From NCBI RefSeq assembly GCF_051020985.1, contig NC_134999.1, positions 10,354,001-10,418,000 on the forward strand: DNA of 64,000 bases, in the 5' to 3' direction. The first letter of the stretch is position 1. Each line of letters starts with the position of its first letter. This stretch comes from Nomia melanderi. Taxonomy: Eukaryota > Arthropoda > Insecta > Hymenoptera > Halictidae. Below are positions 49,161 to 62,600 of the stretch, piece by piece. The notes beneath the pieces were generated by a model. The model did no database searches. It saw only the letters and a list, made by a program, of their open reading frames with translations, and had not been told where the DNA came from. The position numbers were made by a program, and so were the translations under genes.

Positions 49161-49260
49161 ACTTTTACCCAGGAGAACTTAAACATATCGAACATTTACC
49201 GTTAATCGTTACATTTTCCCGGGAGAACTTAAACATATCGAAAAGTTGCCTAATTGTTTC
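49161..49260. repeat. Imperfect 50-bp tandem duplication
   Basis: Units 49161-49210 and 49211-49260 share GGAGAACTTAAACATATCGA (first copy from 49172, second from 49222), offset by exactly 50 bp. The ten bases before it match at eight positions, while the last ten bases of each unit have diverged. Confidence 0.8.
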
Positions 49261-52200
49261 CATCCCGAGCGGAACTTCAAGGCTTCCGCACACACTCGAA
49301 GTTCCCCGATCCAATTAAATCCTATCTCACAGTAACGAAACTCGCAGCGCCGGCGTCAGCGGCGCGTTCTCTAATCGCTCGAAGTGAAAAGTCGATCGAG
49401 CCACCGTAGCGACGATTGCGTCACGATCAAGGGAAATCGGCCGTGCGCGCGGCGGCAGCAGCGTGTTCCAGCCGCGAGTGTTGTACTTACCACCGCCATC
49501 GATTCAGCGGCTAATTAACACAGTTCCAGCCATGCGAGCGTGATTCAGAGGCCTGATAAACTCCTTCGTTTCGTAATTTGAGCGTCGCAGAATCTCCCGG
49601 TAAATCCGCAACGGCGGCGACGGCGTTTGTTATCTCGACGCTTCCGTATCTCGGATTTCTCGCCGAGCGTTGTCAACCTTATGACTTGGGTCCGAAGGTC
49701 GCGGCACAACGCTCGTCTTTTCTCCGTGTACACAGCGCGTATATCTCGGCCATTCGACGCTATCGCCTCATATTTTGCGTTATTGTTCCTTATCCGGGAC
49801 GAGCATCCGCAAAAATTGCCATCGTCCGTCGTAAATTCCTCGTTGCGTGATTTATTCGATGAGTGTTTATAAAAACACGCGTATTGTCTGTCATAAACGA
49901 TAAGGAGTGCCCGTCGATGTTTCCGGTAAAATGCACGCATTATTTAGAACGCGATGAACCTTTCTCGCTTATTGTGTGGTCTACGAGGTTATCTCTTCGC
50001 GCGTCCGTCGAAAGGAGTTTCATTAAAATTGATTGATTTCTCTGAAGTTATAGCATTATCTTCACCCCTCGACGACTGGTGGCAGTTCGATTGCGAGTGA
50101 CTCACTTGTCCTTCGGTATTGTTTAGAAGCATCTTCTGGTGTTTTGAATTATTTTGTTTCGGGAACAGACGCGATTGTATAATTATGACGTTCGTTTAAA
50201 ATCAGCTATTGGTGCGATTCTACGTAGAGGCAAAGACTTTTGATTGGCAAAGTGATGTGCCAGTGGCTAAAATAAGTGCAGCAATTTCCAACAGACGCCG
50301 ACGTCAATACGTCGAAGATGAGAGGAAATGATTTGAGATATTTAAGATATTTCTTCCATCAGATAAGAGAAAAATCAACAAGATGTACCTCGTATCCACA
50401 AAGAATATTTTTATTCATTAAAAATAACAAAATTAACATTCTTTGAAAATTCACTCGGGGAATAATAATGATAAAAGTTGACATTCCTTTTATTTAAAAA
50501 TCGGCTCGCACTTTCCGGGCGACCGAATATCATGCCACACTGCGTTATCTTATCATCTTCGTAGCGCAGGTTGCGTTATCGGTGTCAGAGGCAGCGAGTC
50601 GGCCAGATATATCTGTCTGAATTGCTTGCGGAACGTTGTACATACGCTTTGGCCAACTCCTCCGCCTTCTTCCGACGCATCTGCGTGGCGATTACCGCAA
50701 GTATATTTCAGCTTTCTAATCTTGTCTCGCTTCTCCTTTTCCCGTTCCGTTCGCGACGATTCGCGGAATCTCGGACAGTTATATCAACGGCCGTCTAGGA
50801 ACGCGTTATCAGTGTTTTTGCAGCGATCGGTCTAATTTTATCGAGCGATCTACACGCGAGGCTGGCGCAACGTATTCCCTCCTTTCTCCCTCCTCGCGGT
50901 CGTGCGATCGATAGCGGCGCTGCGCGCCTTGTTTTCATAGTTCATCGAGCTTATCGACCAACCCTCCTCCTCTCCTCGCCGAGGCGCATTTATCACAGAC
51001 GGTGTTTGTCATCTCCGAGCGGCGTCGCCCATTTTTCGACGCGACCGCTCTGGTTGCTTTTATCTCGGCGTTCCTCGCCACGTACATCGTCACGGTGCGC
51101 GTCGTGCTCTCGCAGAAATTTTCGTGTCGTTGGGAAACGTTGCCGGCCCAAACCAGCGTTGGGAAACAAGCGAGATAGTAAAGGGGGGAGGCGCATGGTA
51201 AGACTTTTAGATTCGTTGAAGGATGAGTCGAATCTTTGAGGAAGATTCTCTTGGAGGATCTATCTTTCCAAATGTTTTATCAAGAAATGATAGGACTATG
51301 CTAGAAATAGACAATTGTATTGTGTCTCTTGTAAACTTTTAATTGTTTTGATGATAAATCAAACATTAAGATAGTAATAACAGAAAGTATGTTCCAAGAA
51401 ACTCTATTCTCATAAATTTGAAGATTAAAAATAGAGAACTTTCGAGTCTTCTCAAGTGGATTCCTGGGTCATCAGGAACTCATCAGCTGTGTGCGAGTAC
51501 TACCATATAATCTAGACCCAGCGCAACAACACGGTATATCGTGAACCGTTCGGTTTAGTAGAAAGTAACCGGTTACTTAATCGGCTGGTTAGAAATCCAC
51601 ATAGGCACACGCATTTCTAACCTTCGTGTCTTTTCGCCTGTCCCGGATTCCGTTCAATCGAGCAGTCGGAGCGTTTCTTCGATGGTACTCGGAAAAAAGC
51701 GAGATCGGCGGCACGGCGAGAAACTTCCCGGAAGTATGCGGACTAGCGAAAAGTTATTGCATTTCTTCCGCGAGTTTTTCCGAGCGAGAAGTTGCTCGTT
51801 GTCTCGGTTGAACACGCACAATCCACTTCGGAGAATATCGGAACGGGAAAACTTTGAACGCCAGTCTCCGTCTTCTCCGTTTGACTTCGGTTCTCATAAA
51901 TCGTTCGATAAATATTTATATTTGCGTGAATACACTACCAGAATATCGTGAACAGTTTCGACGTTTCCTTTCCGTTTATTTTATTCCTGATTTCAATAAC
52001 GAACTGGTAATTAACAGCTCATTCGCGCAGAATAAATAACGGTTGATGGTTCGCTCATTGTGGTCCGGGGTGTTTTAAATTTCCAGTCGCTTTCCTGAGT
52101 CTTCTATACAGAAAATTGTATTTCATTGATTAATACTATTACTTCGAAAACCTTCATTATACGAAGTATATTCAGTATTTTATACTGAAGTATATCCAAC

Positions 52201-53062
52201 CTTTATTCAGTATAAGAAAATTCCCAAGATTCCGTTTAATTCTGTTCTTTTTAAGTCAGTATTAAAGAAAACCAAACTTCAATATCTAATTTTAATATCT
52301 AATTTCAATTTCTCTAACTTCTTCGATGGAAATATAAATGTGTCACGGTCTTCTCTTACCAATCATAATTTCGTGAATAAATACCTCTAACGGGGATCAG
52401 TAAAAATACTTAACAATCGAATAAAATAAAATGGCAAGTCTACTTCGACGTATAATTAAAAAATGATCCGAAGCTTTCGCGCGTCCGTGCGCGTGGATGA
52501 TCGTGACGCTAAATGATTTCCTCCGAGAGAATCGGATCTATTCTCGACGCTGATACACGCCGGCGGATTCATGGGCTGCGGTAATTGCGAGGGTATAGGC
52601 GCGTTCGTTAAGTTCGGATTGCGCGGAATTCGAGGAAGAAGATGAAAGAGGGACTTCTCGGTTGGCTCGGCTCCCAGCTGGCTCGCGGATTAGCGGGGGC
52701 GAAATGATTTCGCATTTGGAATATCGGAGAAAGATATAAGGGTGCCAGGGAGGGGTGGGCGAGGCGAATTCCGGTGCGAGTGGATTATTTTCGACGACGC
52801 GTTTTGGCACTTTCGATATTCGGGTCAGCCTCTCTTTATCGCGGATTCCCGCCAGATGTGGGGAAACCACGCGTGATTCTTCGGCACGTTTGCTGCTGAG
52901 ACAGAGTGTTTAAAATTCTCGAGGAGCCGGAGTAGTCTATTTAATGAAACGGAAGCTGGGAAATCGAGATTTATCGTAGCAGGGACACTTTTGATCTTCT
53001 GGTAATCCACGAAGTATAGATCCCTTTCACTCGATACGTTGGTGTAAAAGTGTACCCTTTAA
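49261..53062. other. Non-coding, alternating GC-rich and AT-rich
   Basis: GC-rich at 49330-49910, 50520-51200 and 52480-52900; AT-rich at 50130-50460, 51240-51470 and 52080-52450. An AT-rich inverted repeat (TATATTCAGTA with TACTGAAGTATA) lies at about 52168-52194, and a two-copy 13-bp tandem (AATATCTAATTT-) at 52281-52306. No coding exon is convincing. Confidence 0.5.
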
Positions 53063-53911
53063 GGGGTAACGCCACTCTAAAAGTCAGAAAATAAGATGAT
53101 CTTCGGTAATTTTTCAAATAAAAACCATACATGGTATAGAAATAAGAGTAACAAAGTTTTATTGCATATATTTTCAGAAAGGTATGTAAATTTTTTAAAC
53201 ATTTTGATTCCAAAAATGGGCGGCTGTAGGTGTTGGCAAGCATCGTTTTTTCGGAGGGCTGCATGGTCGATAAGGTTTTTCTGTGACGGATGGTTTTAGA
53301 AGAAAAAATCAAAGATTTTCTCATATCATATACCAAAATCTAAGGAACATTGTAGAGGAATTAAAAAATATTCATAATTATTAATTTCGTGAACATTTAA
53401 AGGTCAAGAAAATGACGAAAATTTTGGCATTAAAGTGTTCATAAGAAAAGAATTGATAATCACTCAAAAAACCACTCCGATGTTCCCTGAGTTGTTATTT
53501 TGAACCACTGCACAAAATTTCAAGTCGATTGGTTGAAAATTTTTTGAGTTATGATTCCGGCCACTTAAAAACATGTGGTTTCGAGAAAAACGCATTCAAA
53601 GTTTCATTTGCCATTTGGCTCGCAAGGATCTTTGACACTCTGCAAATGGACAATAAAATGTTTTGAAGAGAAAAATAAAAAACAGAAACTTGGGAGTGAA
53701 AAACACGTCTCATTACATGGTGCGTCATAACGAATACATTGTAAATAGCTAATTATCGTACGAGTTCCTACGAGTTAAAATAAACACATCTGTCCTCGTG
53801 TTCCTGAGTTTTCTCCCACTTAAAACTGTTTTCCTACATTCTTCACACAATAAAGCATCATTTAAGCAAAGAAAATCGCTTTTTTCCAAAATTTTAGAGT
53901 AGAATTACCCC
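53063..53911. mobile_element. Non-autonomous DNA transposon, ~849 bp, with degenerate terminal inverted repeats
   Basis: The left terminus at 53063 reads GGGGTAACGCCACTCTAAAA. The right terminus ending at 53911, reverse-complemented, reads GGGGTAATTCTACTCTAAAA, so most of about 20 positions match. Flanks are TTAA on the left (53059-53062) and ATAA on the right (53912-53915). This could be a TTAA duplication with one decayed base, or TA-type insertion sites one base further out. The interior is AT-rich and lacks any transposase-like frame. A second inverted repeat at the right edge (53866-53895 with 53975-54000) crosses the terminus and may come from an older or nested element. Confidence 0.6.
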
Positions 53912-54000
53912 ATAAATCTGGTCAAAGGAATTTGTCGACTATATCGTGTTAGTCGAATTGGTTTAGGAAATTTCAATATTTTAAGAAAAGCGATTTGCTT
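53866..54000. repeat. Inverted repeat with nested 7-bp hairpin at the transposon edge
   Basis: AAGCAA...AATCGCTTTT...AAAATTTT (53864-53895) is inverted, with small gaps, in 53975-54000 (AATATTTTAAGAAAAGCG and following). Between the arms is a perfect TCGACTA/TAGTCGA stem (53935-53941 and 53950-53956) with an 8-nt loop. The arms straddle the right end of the transposon-like element. Confidence 0.5.
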
Positions 54001-57000
54001 TTTTGATGATGAATACTTTACTAATTAATCTTCAATTACTGTAACATCGAGTTGCATGAAAGATAAATTTACCTTTTGCAAGATTTCACATCTAATTTCA
54101 TAAACAATTCATCGTCTTGCACTCTGTAATACTTCTCTCCGCGGACAGAAAAAATTAAATGTCCATGTTCTGCCTTATTACAGCACCGAGTTCGTTTTCT
54201 GTGAAACAGACGTACTTAAGGTCTGATTTACAATGGAACCAGATAAAATCTTAGGGCGGAGCGTTTCGATCGACCCGATAAAACGTTTGAGCGCGGTCCG
54301 TCAAGTGGTTCGAAACGAATTGACGCGTGTGAATTCTTCGGGTCGGCGCAATTGACCCTTGGTATGCCGTTCGAAAGAATAAGATCCCGTCGGAGCGAGA
54401 AAAAGGGGGACGACGTTCCGTCGATCCAGTTTCCAGATCGCCTTGATTTCTCGTTGAGCAATTGACCTTCGCCGCTGACTCGGGCCAGCGTGTATCGCGC
54501 GACTCGCTCCGCGTTTCCTCTCTGCCCTCGGTTCGTGTTCCAGCCGCAAATTTAACCCCTTACCTTACAATTGCTATTATAACTATCCTCTTTAAAACTG
54601 TATTATGCGTAATAATTATCCAGAACACAAAAAATTCTACGTTCATTAATCGAGATAGACACAAACAGAGAAAAAATAATATTTATATTCATTATGTACC
54701 TATGATTTGACTTTGAATAATTTAAGTTTCTGTTCGGTATAAAGATTAATTGTTCACAGGAGATAGATAATATTTAATTTCGACTTGATTAGAATACAGT
54801 AATAATTACATTTGTCGAATTTAGTTTCTAAACTTTATTATAAGCTTTACTCGATATTATAAGGCAAGGAGTTAAAATTCCTCCGGATTCCACCCGCGAT
54901 AAAGGGGGACCGGAGACGTGATATTTTTCCGAGGAAAGGACGGAGGAGGCTGATACGACGAAGCCGAGTCACGTTCAACAACCTGGCGACCTTCCTCGGC
55001 AATTCCGCACGAATATACATCTCGCTCTATTTTCGAGGCTTGTCGTGCGCTTACGCAAGTCTCGTTACTTCGGATTCGCTTAGCATTAAGCTGTATCCTC
55101 ACGCGAGTCACGCGTGACGCGGAATTAACTTTTCGTAGACGAGGATTTTATAAAATATTAAATACCTTAAGCAGGGAGGAAGGTAAATCATTAGAGAGAA
55201 GGTAAGTTCTTAAATATCAGAGAAAATGAAGACTTGGTCTTTCATTACTTCAATACTTTAATTGTTATATTACGTGCAAGCATAAATATTTATTTACTTT
55301 ATAAGAAATAATATAGAACTGTGATATGAATGAAATAATATTTTTCCTATTTTATGATAGTAAAAGTTAAAATTCGATCGAAATTCGAATAAATCTGTCG
55401 TCATTGACCATTTAGATTTTTTTAGCCCCGTTGACCGAAGAAAATTGAATTTCTGATAATTAATTGACCGAGGAGGAAGAAATAGTAGATATGAATGACA
55501 TGTTGTTGGAGATATTACATTTGAGTCGACTATAGTACTCGCCTGAAATATTGAATTCTATTCATTGCTCTCTTATTAACGGGAATAACTGATTTGATCC
55601 TTTGCTACATTTAACTGGTCTTTATCATATTCCGGTCACATTCAATTAATTAATAGAAAGCGGATGCTTGTGCATTTATGGCAGAAGCAACTGAATAATA
55701 ATTCGTTCGATAAAAGTAATGTTAATGGAATTCAACGGGGATTTAGTACTCTTCTTTATCTGGCTGAAACATTATATTGGCAATAAAAACAGGGCTTTGC
55801 ATAAACATCCACGGTCTACTGATTACTTTATCTGTTACCTGTTATCTTACGATACTCGAGAATTTATTTTCTCGTTCAGAATGATAATCTCGCAAACTAA
55901 TGAGAGTGATAGTTCGATAACTTCGGCAAGTCGCACAGAAATAAATCGAATTATATTTCAGTCTCGAAGATGCATGAAATATGTACTTCAAATGTTCCGT
56001 CTAATTTCCAATCAATTATTCAATTAATTCACATAATTAGTCGCATCTCCTTGAAACACGACCGCTAATTAAATTTCATTTTCACTATTTCAAATTTAAC
56101 AAGAAACAAGTATATTACGGGAAAGGGTATGCAGATAATATTAACAAGTACACGCAAGCAACACTCGAATGCCAATTCACAAACCCGAGTGTTATCTCAG
56201 AAATATGCGAACGAATATATGAGTCACGGTTCACAGGTGTTTCCAATTACCTGTCTCAAGTTGTTTACCTTTGCAATAATCTGACGCAACGCGAAATTGT
56301 GGTATTCAGTTGTGATCGGTGCTAGGTGGTTTTGGAGCCGAAATTCAAGGCGGCTAACGGGTTCGTAGATGATGACGCTATCGTTAAAACAGAGAGAAAG
56401 AATGTGACCGTGTCGCTGGGTCCACGTGGCGAGATTTCGAGAAAATAATTGCTCCGCGTCGGAGCCGCGGATTAAATCGACCGTGCGGCCCACTAAGGAG
56501 CGACCAAAGCATTCTTTCTCACTGCCGGAATATAATTAGACGCAGAAGGAGCAATGGAGCGGTAAATCATTCGGCGCGAGTAAAGATCAAGGGGAACGAG
56601 GGACATGAAGTTTCGGTTACCGAACTCCTCTCGGTCTCCTCGAATATCACGATCTAGGTCCGAGGAAAAAGGAGCCACTGTTGAATCGACAACGATAAAA
56701 TAACTTCAATTGGCACACGGTCGCGACAGAAACCGTAAAACAAAGGATTAACTATTGTGAGGCCAAGAAGGTGATTCTTGAAATTGAATAGTTGCAAAGG
56801 ACATTAAAAGTATCTATATCGTTCAGATTATTTTTAAAAACCCATCTCGTGTCGATTACGTCCTCAAGTTCAGCAACCAAGAGTCTTATCTATAATTAAG
56901 TCTAATAAATACGTTTTTATTGCACACGCGACGAGCGGTACCGTAAACGACGAAATAAAACGAGCATTCCTTACATTTATATAAATTATCATGTAAGATA

Positions 57001-59600
57001 ATAAGCAAACTGCGGCTTCATGCGGTTACAGCGCATAAAAGTCACCGGGAAACTGTAAAACGCAAGAAATACTTTCTGTTCGATTCTTTTAACCGCTGCT
57101 TCGTTTTGTTTTTCGAAGATGTCAATAGGAAGAGAATTTCTTCGAATTTCGATAAGTCTCGTAATCTCCCAACCGCAAAACGTTCTCGTAACGTTGAGAC
57201 GAAGAGTGGGAAAAACATTATCACGCAGTACAGTAGTATCTTCAGAACCACTTGTTTTAATTTGAACTAAACACGGACCCCTGAATTTTGAGCTCACCCT
57301 GTGTTTACTTCTATTCTAAACCGTAACAATCATAACAGAAAAACAGTACATACTAAAATTATAAACTTTAACGTTCAACATCGAACTCCGTGTAAGACAT
57401 CACTACGTGAATTGAAATAAAATACTTTTGTTCCGCAGTGTACACGTGAGAATGATTGTTAAGTCAGTTTCAACATATATCGTCTACGTCTCGTCAGGAA
57501 ACGTTGAATATGTCTAGCGAAAAACCCGATTGCGAAGAGTTAAAAATAGCTGGCGAAATTTCGCGAGAGCCGAACGGTCTCCGTGGAATGAGAACCGTTT
57601 CCGGGAAGTGGGAGAAGCGTTGAGTGAGGCCTTGGGTTTCGCGGAGGAAAAAACTGGAGGAGGAGTAGAAAAAAGAGGCGAAAAAACTCGGCGGTTCGCT
57701 CGACTCGGCCAGCAGGCCTCCTTCTGTCATTGATACCCGCGAAAAAAAGAGCCTCGGTCACGCTCCAAACGGTTTTTATGAGTCTACGAGAGTGCACGCT
57801 GCGGCCGCTCGCATTTTTTCCCTTTTCTCCCCTCCGGTCGGCTTGCTCGGAAGAACTGGCCCTCTGCTCCCCGGTTCCACGCGAAAAAAAGTGTCGGCAC
57901 CGAAGAGATGAGACCGCAGTTAGGGTATCGGGTTTCGCGATCCCAGGAAAAAACAATCGTCCGCGTACAAAAAATTTACTACTCGTGTTCTTTTTACGCT
58001 GTGGCGCCTCCCATTAATGCTGGTCCAGTTTCACGGAATTCGGAGCACCATTGACGTACGAACCATTCCCAGGGGCGTAGGAATTGTTTTTTCCTTATCT
58101 GTGATTTCTGTTAAGTGCTGGATGAATGAATACTTGACATGGGATATTTGAAGTTCCTTGTGTTAAAGTCATTGGGGAAAGATATTAACGAGCAAAGTAA
58201 AATATAGTAAATTTGATTGTTTAGTAATTGTGTGTATTAATTTGGTATCAATTGATAAATAGAGACCTCGTTACTTTTTTGTAGATGGGACGCGGTATCG
58301 TTCAGCTAGAAACGTTGAGTATCCACTGATAAGATAATTCACAGCGCAATTGCGAAAGTAGCCGAGCAGCGGGGGGTGAAACAGAGATGATTCGTGTGTT
58401 TCGATTGAAAAGCACGCAGAAAATTTTGCACGATCAACGAGGAGCGTCATTAAGTAGTCCAGACGAGCTCCCTCGACGTTCGTGCCCGCAACTGTGTATC
58501 GGGCTTTTGTCTTTCGGCTCGGCGTATCCGTAAATAGAGAGACCGTGTCTCGCCGTCGACTGTAGGCTCCTTATCTCGCTCCCTTTACCCCGTGATTTCC
58601 GTAAACATATAGTTGGCGGTCGGCCAACGCGGAATGGAATACATTATTCGAGGAATAGCGAGCGGCAGCGAAGCGTGGCTGGCTCGTTACACATCCCGCG
58701 TGTATTAATCGAAATCGCTGGTACGCGTAATCGGTTACCGTACGGTTTATCGCTCGGTAATCGTAACACAGTGAGATAACGCGTGATTGGCGGACCTCGT
58801 TTTCGAGTGCTGATTAAAAATAATTAATTGTGGCTGCGATATTGACCGTAAGCACGGCGGGGGGAGGCAGATAGCTTGTCTTAGATTCCTTCGTAAGCAC
58901 CGATACACTCGTATTTTAACTATCTCACTTCAACAAATGACTAAAAGAAATTTTGTTTACAAGATAATGAAATTCCAGTTACGATTATGGTTAAATAAAG
59001 ATTTCAGTGATTCCAGTCTCGGGAATTATAAACAATACATCAAGATCGCGATAGTAGACGTATTAATCATTTCAGATTCAGTCTTCCAATCTCCACGGTC
59101 GAGAAATTCTAATTTGAAAACCGAAAGCTTCTGTATCGATCGCAATCTCCTAAAGGCGTACTAAATTTCACCGGTTACGTGCCTCTCTTTATTTTTTTTT
59201 TTAGAAAAACTGGAAAAAGTTCAGTGACACAGAACGTGCCATGGAAGGAGTTGAACCGGAGGCATATGTTGCTCCCGGCGTATAAAGTGAATTTCTTTCG
59301 CTCTCTCCTTCTATCCCCCGTTCATCCCTCGGACGAACGATTACCGGTGCGCGGCTGTTGGAAACCCGACCTGATCCCCTCTCTAGCTGCCTCGTCATTA
59401 TTTGATTTTTACGTCGTTTTCAGTCTCCATTCAAGCTCCCAGGCCTGAACTTACCCCGTGGAAATCACCCTCCTCCGATCGATCAACCGTATCAACCCTT
59501 GGAACGACCCACCCTCGCGCAACCGTTCGACCTTTTATGCCACGTTTCGCCGGATTTATTGATCGTCCACAGGCTTTCGCTGAAATATCCATGTCGAGGA
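54001..59600. other. Mostly AT-rich non-coding block
   Basis: AT-rich at 54001-54200, 54560-54870, 55130-56220 and 56690-57480, with GC-richer islands at 54230-54550, 57540-57950, 58340-58780 and around 59230-59600. A donor-like GGTAAGT occurs at 55201-55207 without an identifiable exon. A sequence reading ACAGGGTGAGCTC on the minus strand (about 57291-57303) resembles a transposon end, but no partner was found. No gene is supported. Confidence 0.5.
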
Positions 59601-62600
59601 CCGACCAAACTGCTCTCCCTCTCTCTCTTTCTCTCTGTACCTTCTTCCACCCCGCTATTCTTCATCCCTTCCCACTGCGAACCCCACCCGCCACCGGCGT
59701 CGAATGGTATTTATACGCCGGGGAAATATTCATTCCGGTGCCAGTCGTGTGTATCACGAACAGATTCACGGACAGACTACTCGTTTCAACCCGTTGACCA
59801 CTAGACAACCACCTATAAAGCTAACTTAGGGGGTGGGTGCAGCGTTTCTTTAAACATTTTGTTTGCTTGCAGCTATTACTAGGTAGTAATATAAATAATA
59901 GTATAATCTAATTCTAAGTATGTAATCACGAGTTGTTATAATGACACAGAACAATCAAATGATAACGTTTTCAGTGACCTATTCTTTTATATTGAAAAGT
60001 AGCCTAATAATTTTCTTTAAGTAACACTCCTCAAGTGACTAAATTGTATTACTTAATATAATTTGCTGTTGCAGATTTGTAATTGCTATTACTACTGAGA
60101 GTTTGTTGAAGGAATACTTAAGCTTCGGTTATTAATTATCAGTAAACCACTTAATACCTGTCTGTAAATAATTGAAGACCCATCGCGATACTTAATATTC
60201 TATGCTCTTCTCCGGTGATTGTTGCTTCCGTGCTCTGCGATTTATGGTGGATCGATATTGGTAAAGAGTTAAGGATCGTTTTTCTTTAACAATAGTTTAC
60301 AACTCCTATTCAAAGTCTCGTATTGAATTGAGCTGGAAGTTTCTGCGAAGGTAAATGTGATTAACTGACTTGGAATGTTTGCGCCAGATTTCGTGGACGT
60401 TTTATTCGAAACTAGGTTAAATGTAGTTTTATGTTCTTTAGTGAAGATATTAGGGAATAGAAAAAGGGGTCAGGAATTTTATTGAATGTGAGGTGAATGA
60501 ATTTGAATAAATTACTTTGATTGTCCAGAATTGCTAAGAAACATTTTACGCGACGGTTTCGACTAAAATTTTACGACTCTTGAATTCGTGCTGAGTAATT
60601 GAGTGATTCAACGGATGTAATTAGAGGGGTTAAGCGTTAACGGGTCGAACCCATTAACCAAGAGCCGAAGGTTGTAGAAACAGGTATTCCCATGGACGCA
60701 CGAGTACGGCAAACTATAATTAGAAGACGCGTATTTATGTAATCGTGGGAAGTGCCGTTCTCTCGTTTTATTTCGAGCCACTGGATGTCTCTCTCTCCTC
60801 CTCGCCCCTCCACTCATTCAGCTATTTGTAGAGGTTCTTTTTCCGTGGATCGGCGTGCCACAACCTCCTGCTCCGATTCCAGACCACACAGTTCCCGTTG
60901 CCCATCATCCCGATGGAGATTAACACGTTCCCTAGCGTGTGTCACTCTTGTTCCCTAGTTTGAGTGACGGCGACACAAATGAATTGGCTCGAGTTACTCA
61001 TTTTTCAGCACATTCGGAATGAATATAGAACAGATAAAAAGTGTCACATGAAATGACAAAGAAATAATTTGAAGGAAACAAAATGCAAATGAAGAGAAAC
61101 ATTTAGGTCGTGTGAAGTTTACTTAAAATTATCCAGTCGAAAACGTTTAACTTTGACACTGAAGAATAAATAAATAAACTTGTTCCTAAAAGTCTTACGA
61201 TCGTGACAATCTTCTGCGACATTCTATCGAATGTAATGTATTCTGTGCGTGAAATGTTTTTCAGTAGTGCAACGTGGAAATTATTATGTCACGCGTTACG
61301 GTTTCGTATAACTACTCTTCACGCGAAATACAAAATCATGATCGTCATCGATACGCGATCAACGTTAATATCCCTCGGCAAGTTTCCGAAGCCGGGAGAG
61401 GCTTCGCTGGGGCGCAGTCACGATGAATATTCAGCGACACTGAATCGATCGTTTTAAACGCAGTTAATGCGCGACAATTACGGGCCTTCCCGTGAAACGC
61501 GTATTTAGAATCGATTACTCGGCTCGTTCATGCAACCAGCATAATAATCAGGGTCTAGGAAAAAGTTGTTTCTGCAGCGAGTCTCATTGAGCAATTTAAA
61601 TCATGGCGCGTGCTTCTAGCATCCGCCTGAACATGTGTGGGAGAGGCTCTGCTGTAAGCAATCGATATCATGGAAACTTTAACCCGTTACTAACTCGAGT
61701 ATAATTTTAACTGATTATCTTAAATTTATATATTATGAAGACGAAGAAGGTAATTCATTCCTCCATTCCTCGAAGAATGTGTACTTATAAATAAACGAAG
61801 AAAATTTAGATGCAGGAAATTCTTGTTTCTGTAATAACAATGTTTTACTCAAACTAAGCATCACTCTTATCTTAATGGTAATATTCTCGTCGCTGATGTA
61901 TTACAATCTTCCAAAATATTCGAAGCATTTGGCAGCTCATCAAGCCATAATTCAATTATACCGAGCAGTGTATATTTTAAACATTGCGGACCGGTTGATG
62001 CACGTTCCAATTAACCCCAGCATTAATCATTCGAAGGTTAGTCCTTTCGCCGCCTTTATCGATTATCGAACAATTTATCGATTGCTTTCAATCGAGAGAT
62101 AATATATAACTTGTCAAAACTCAATTTGATTACTGAAATGTTAAGGAGAAGCAAAGCCTAACCAGCATTTGCCTTTTAAATTTTAAACACGGGGTTCCAC
62201 TTACTTAATGTTCGCTTTGAAACGTATAATTAAAACTTCAAATATTTTGTTTCAAATGTTCAGACTTTGTACCGGCGTTCAATTTCGAAAAAAAATTGAG
62301 AAACCGCCGTTCCCCATAGGCTATGTCATCCTGATTTCCAGCGCGACTCTCTCGAGGAGAGAAACGCGTCTTAATTTCGAAGTCACGAAGCGTCCGAGGC
62401 GGGATCTCTCTAGATTTCCCAGGCTATCGCGAGCCAAACGAGCGTTCCCCTGTTCACCGACGTCTGGCGAAAATAGAGCGGCGGTAGTAAGACGTTTTGG
62501 CACGTGGTCCTCCCACCGGGACCAATTTTACAACCGTCGACTACTCGTCAAAGCTTAAGCGGAGGATTCCCGCCGCGAATTCCGGCTGCCGGTCGCTGCC

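Noticed and set aside
57260..57303. Sequence reading ACAGGGTGAGCTC on the minus strand, like a transposon terminus; similar lone motifs near 2958 and 28347
   Set aside because: No matching inverted end or target duplication was found for any of them.
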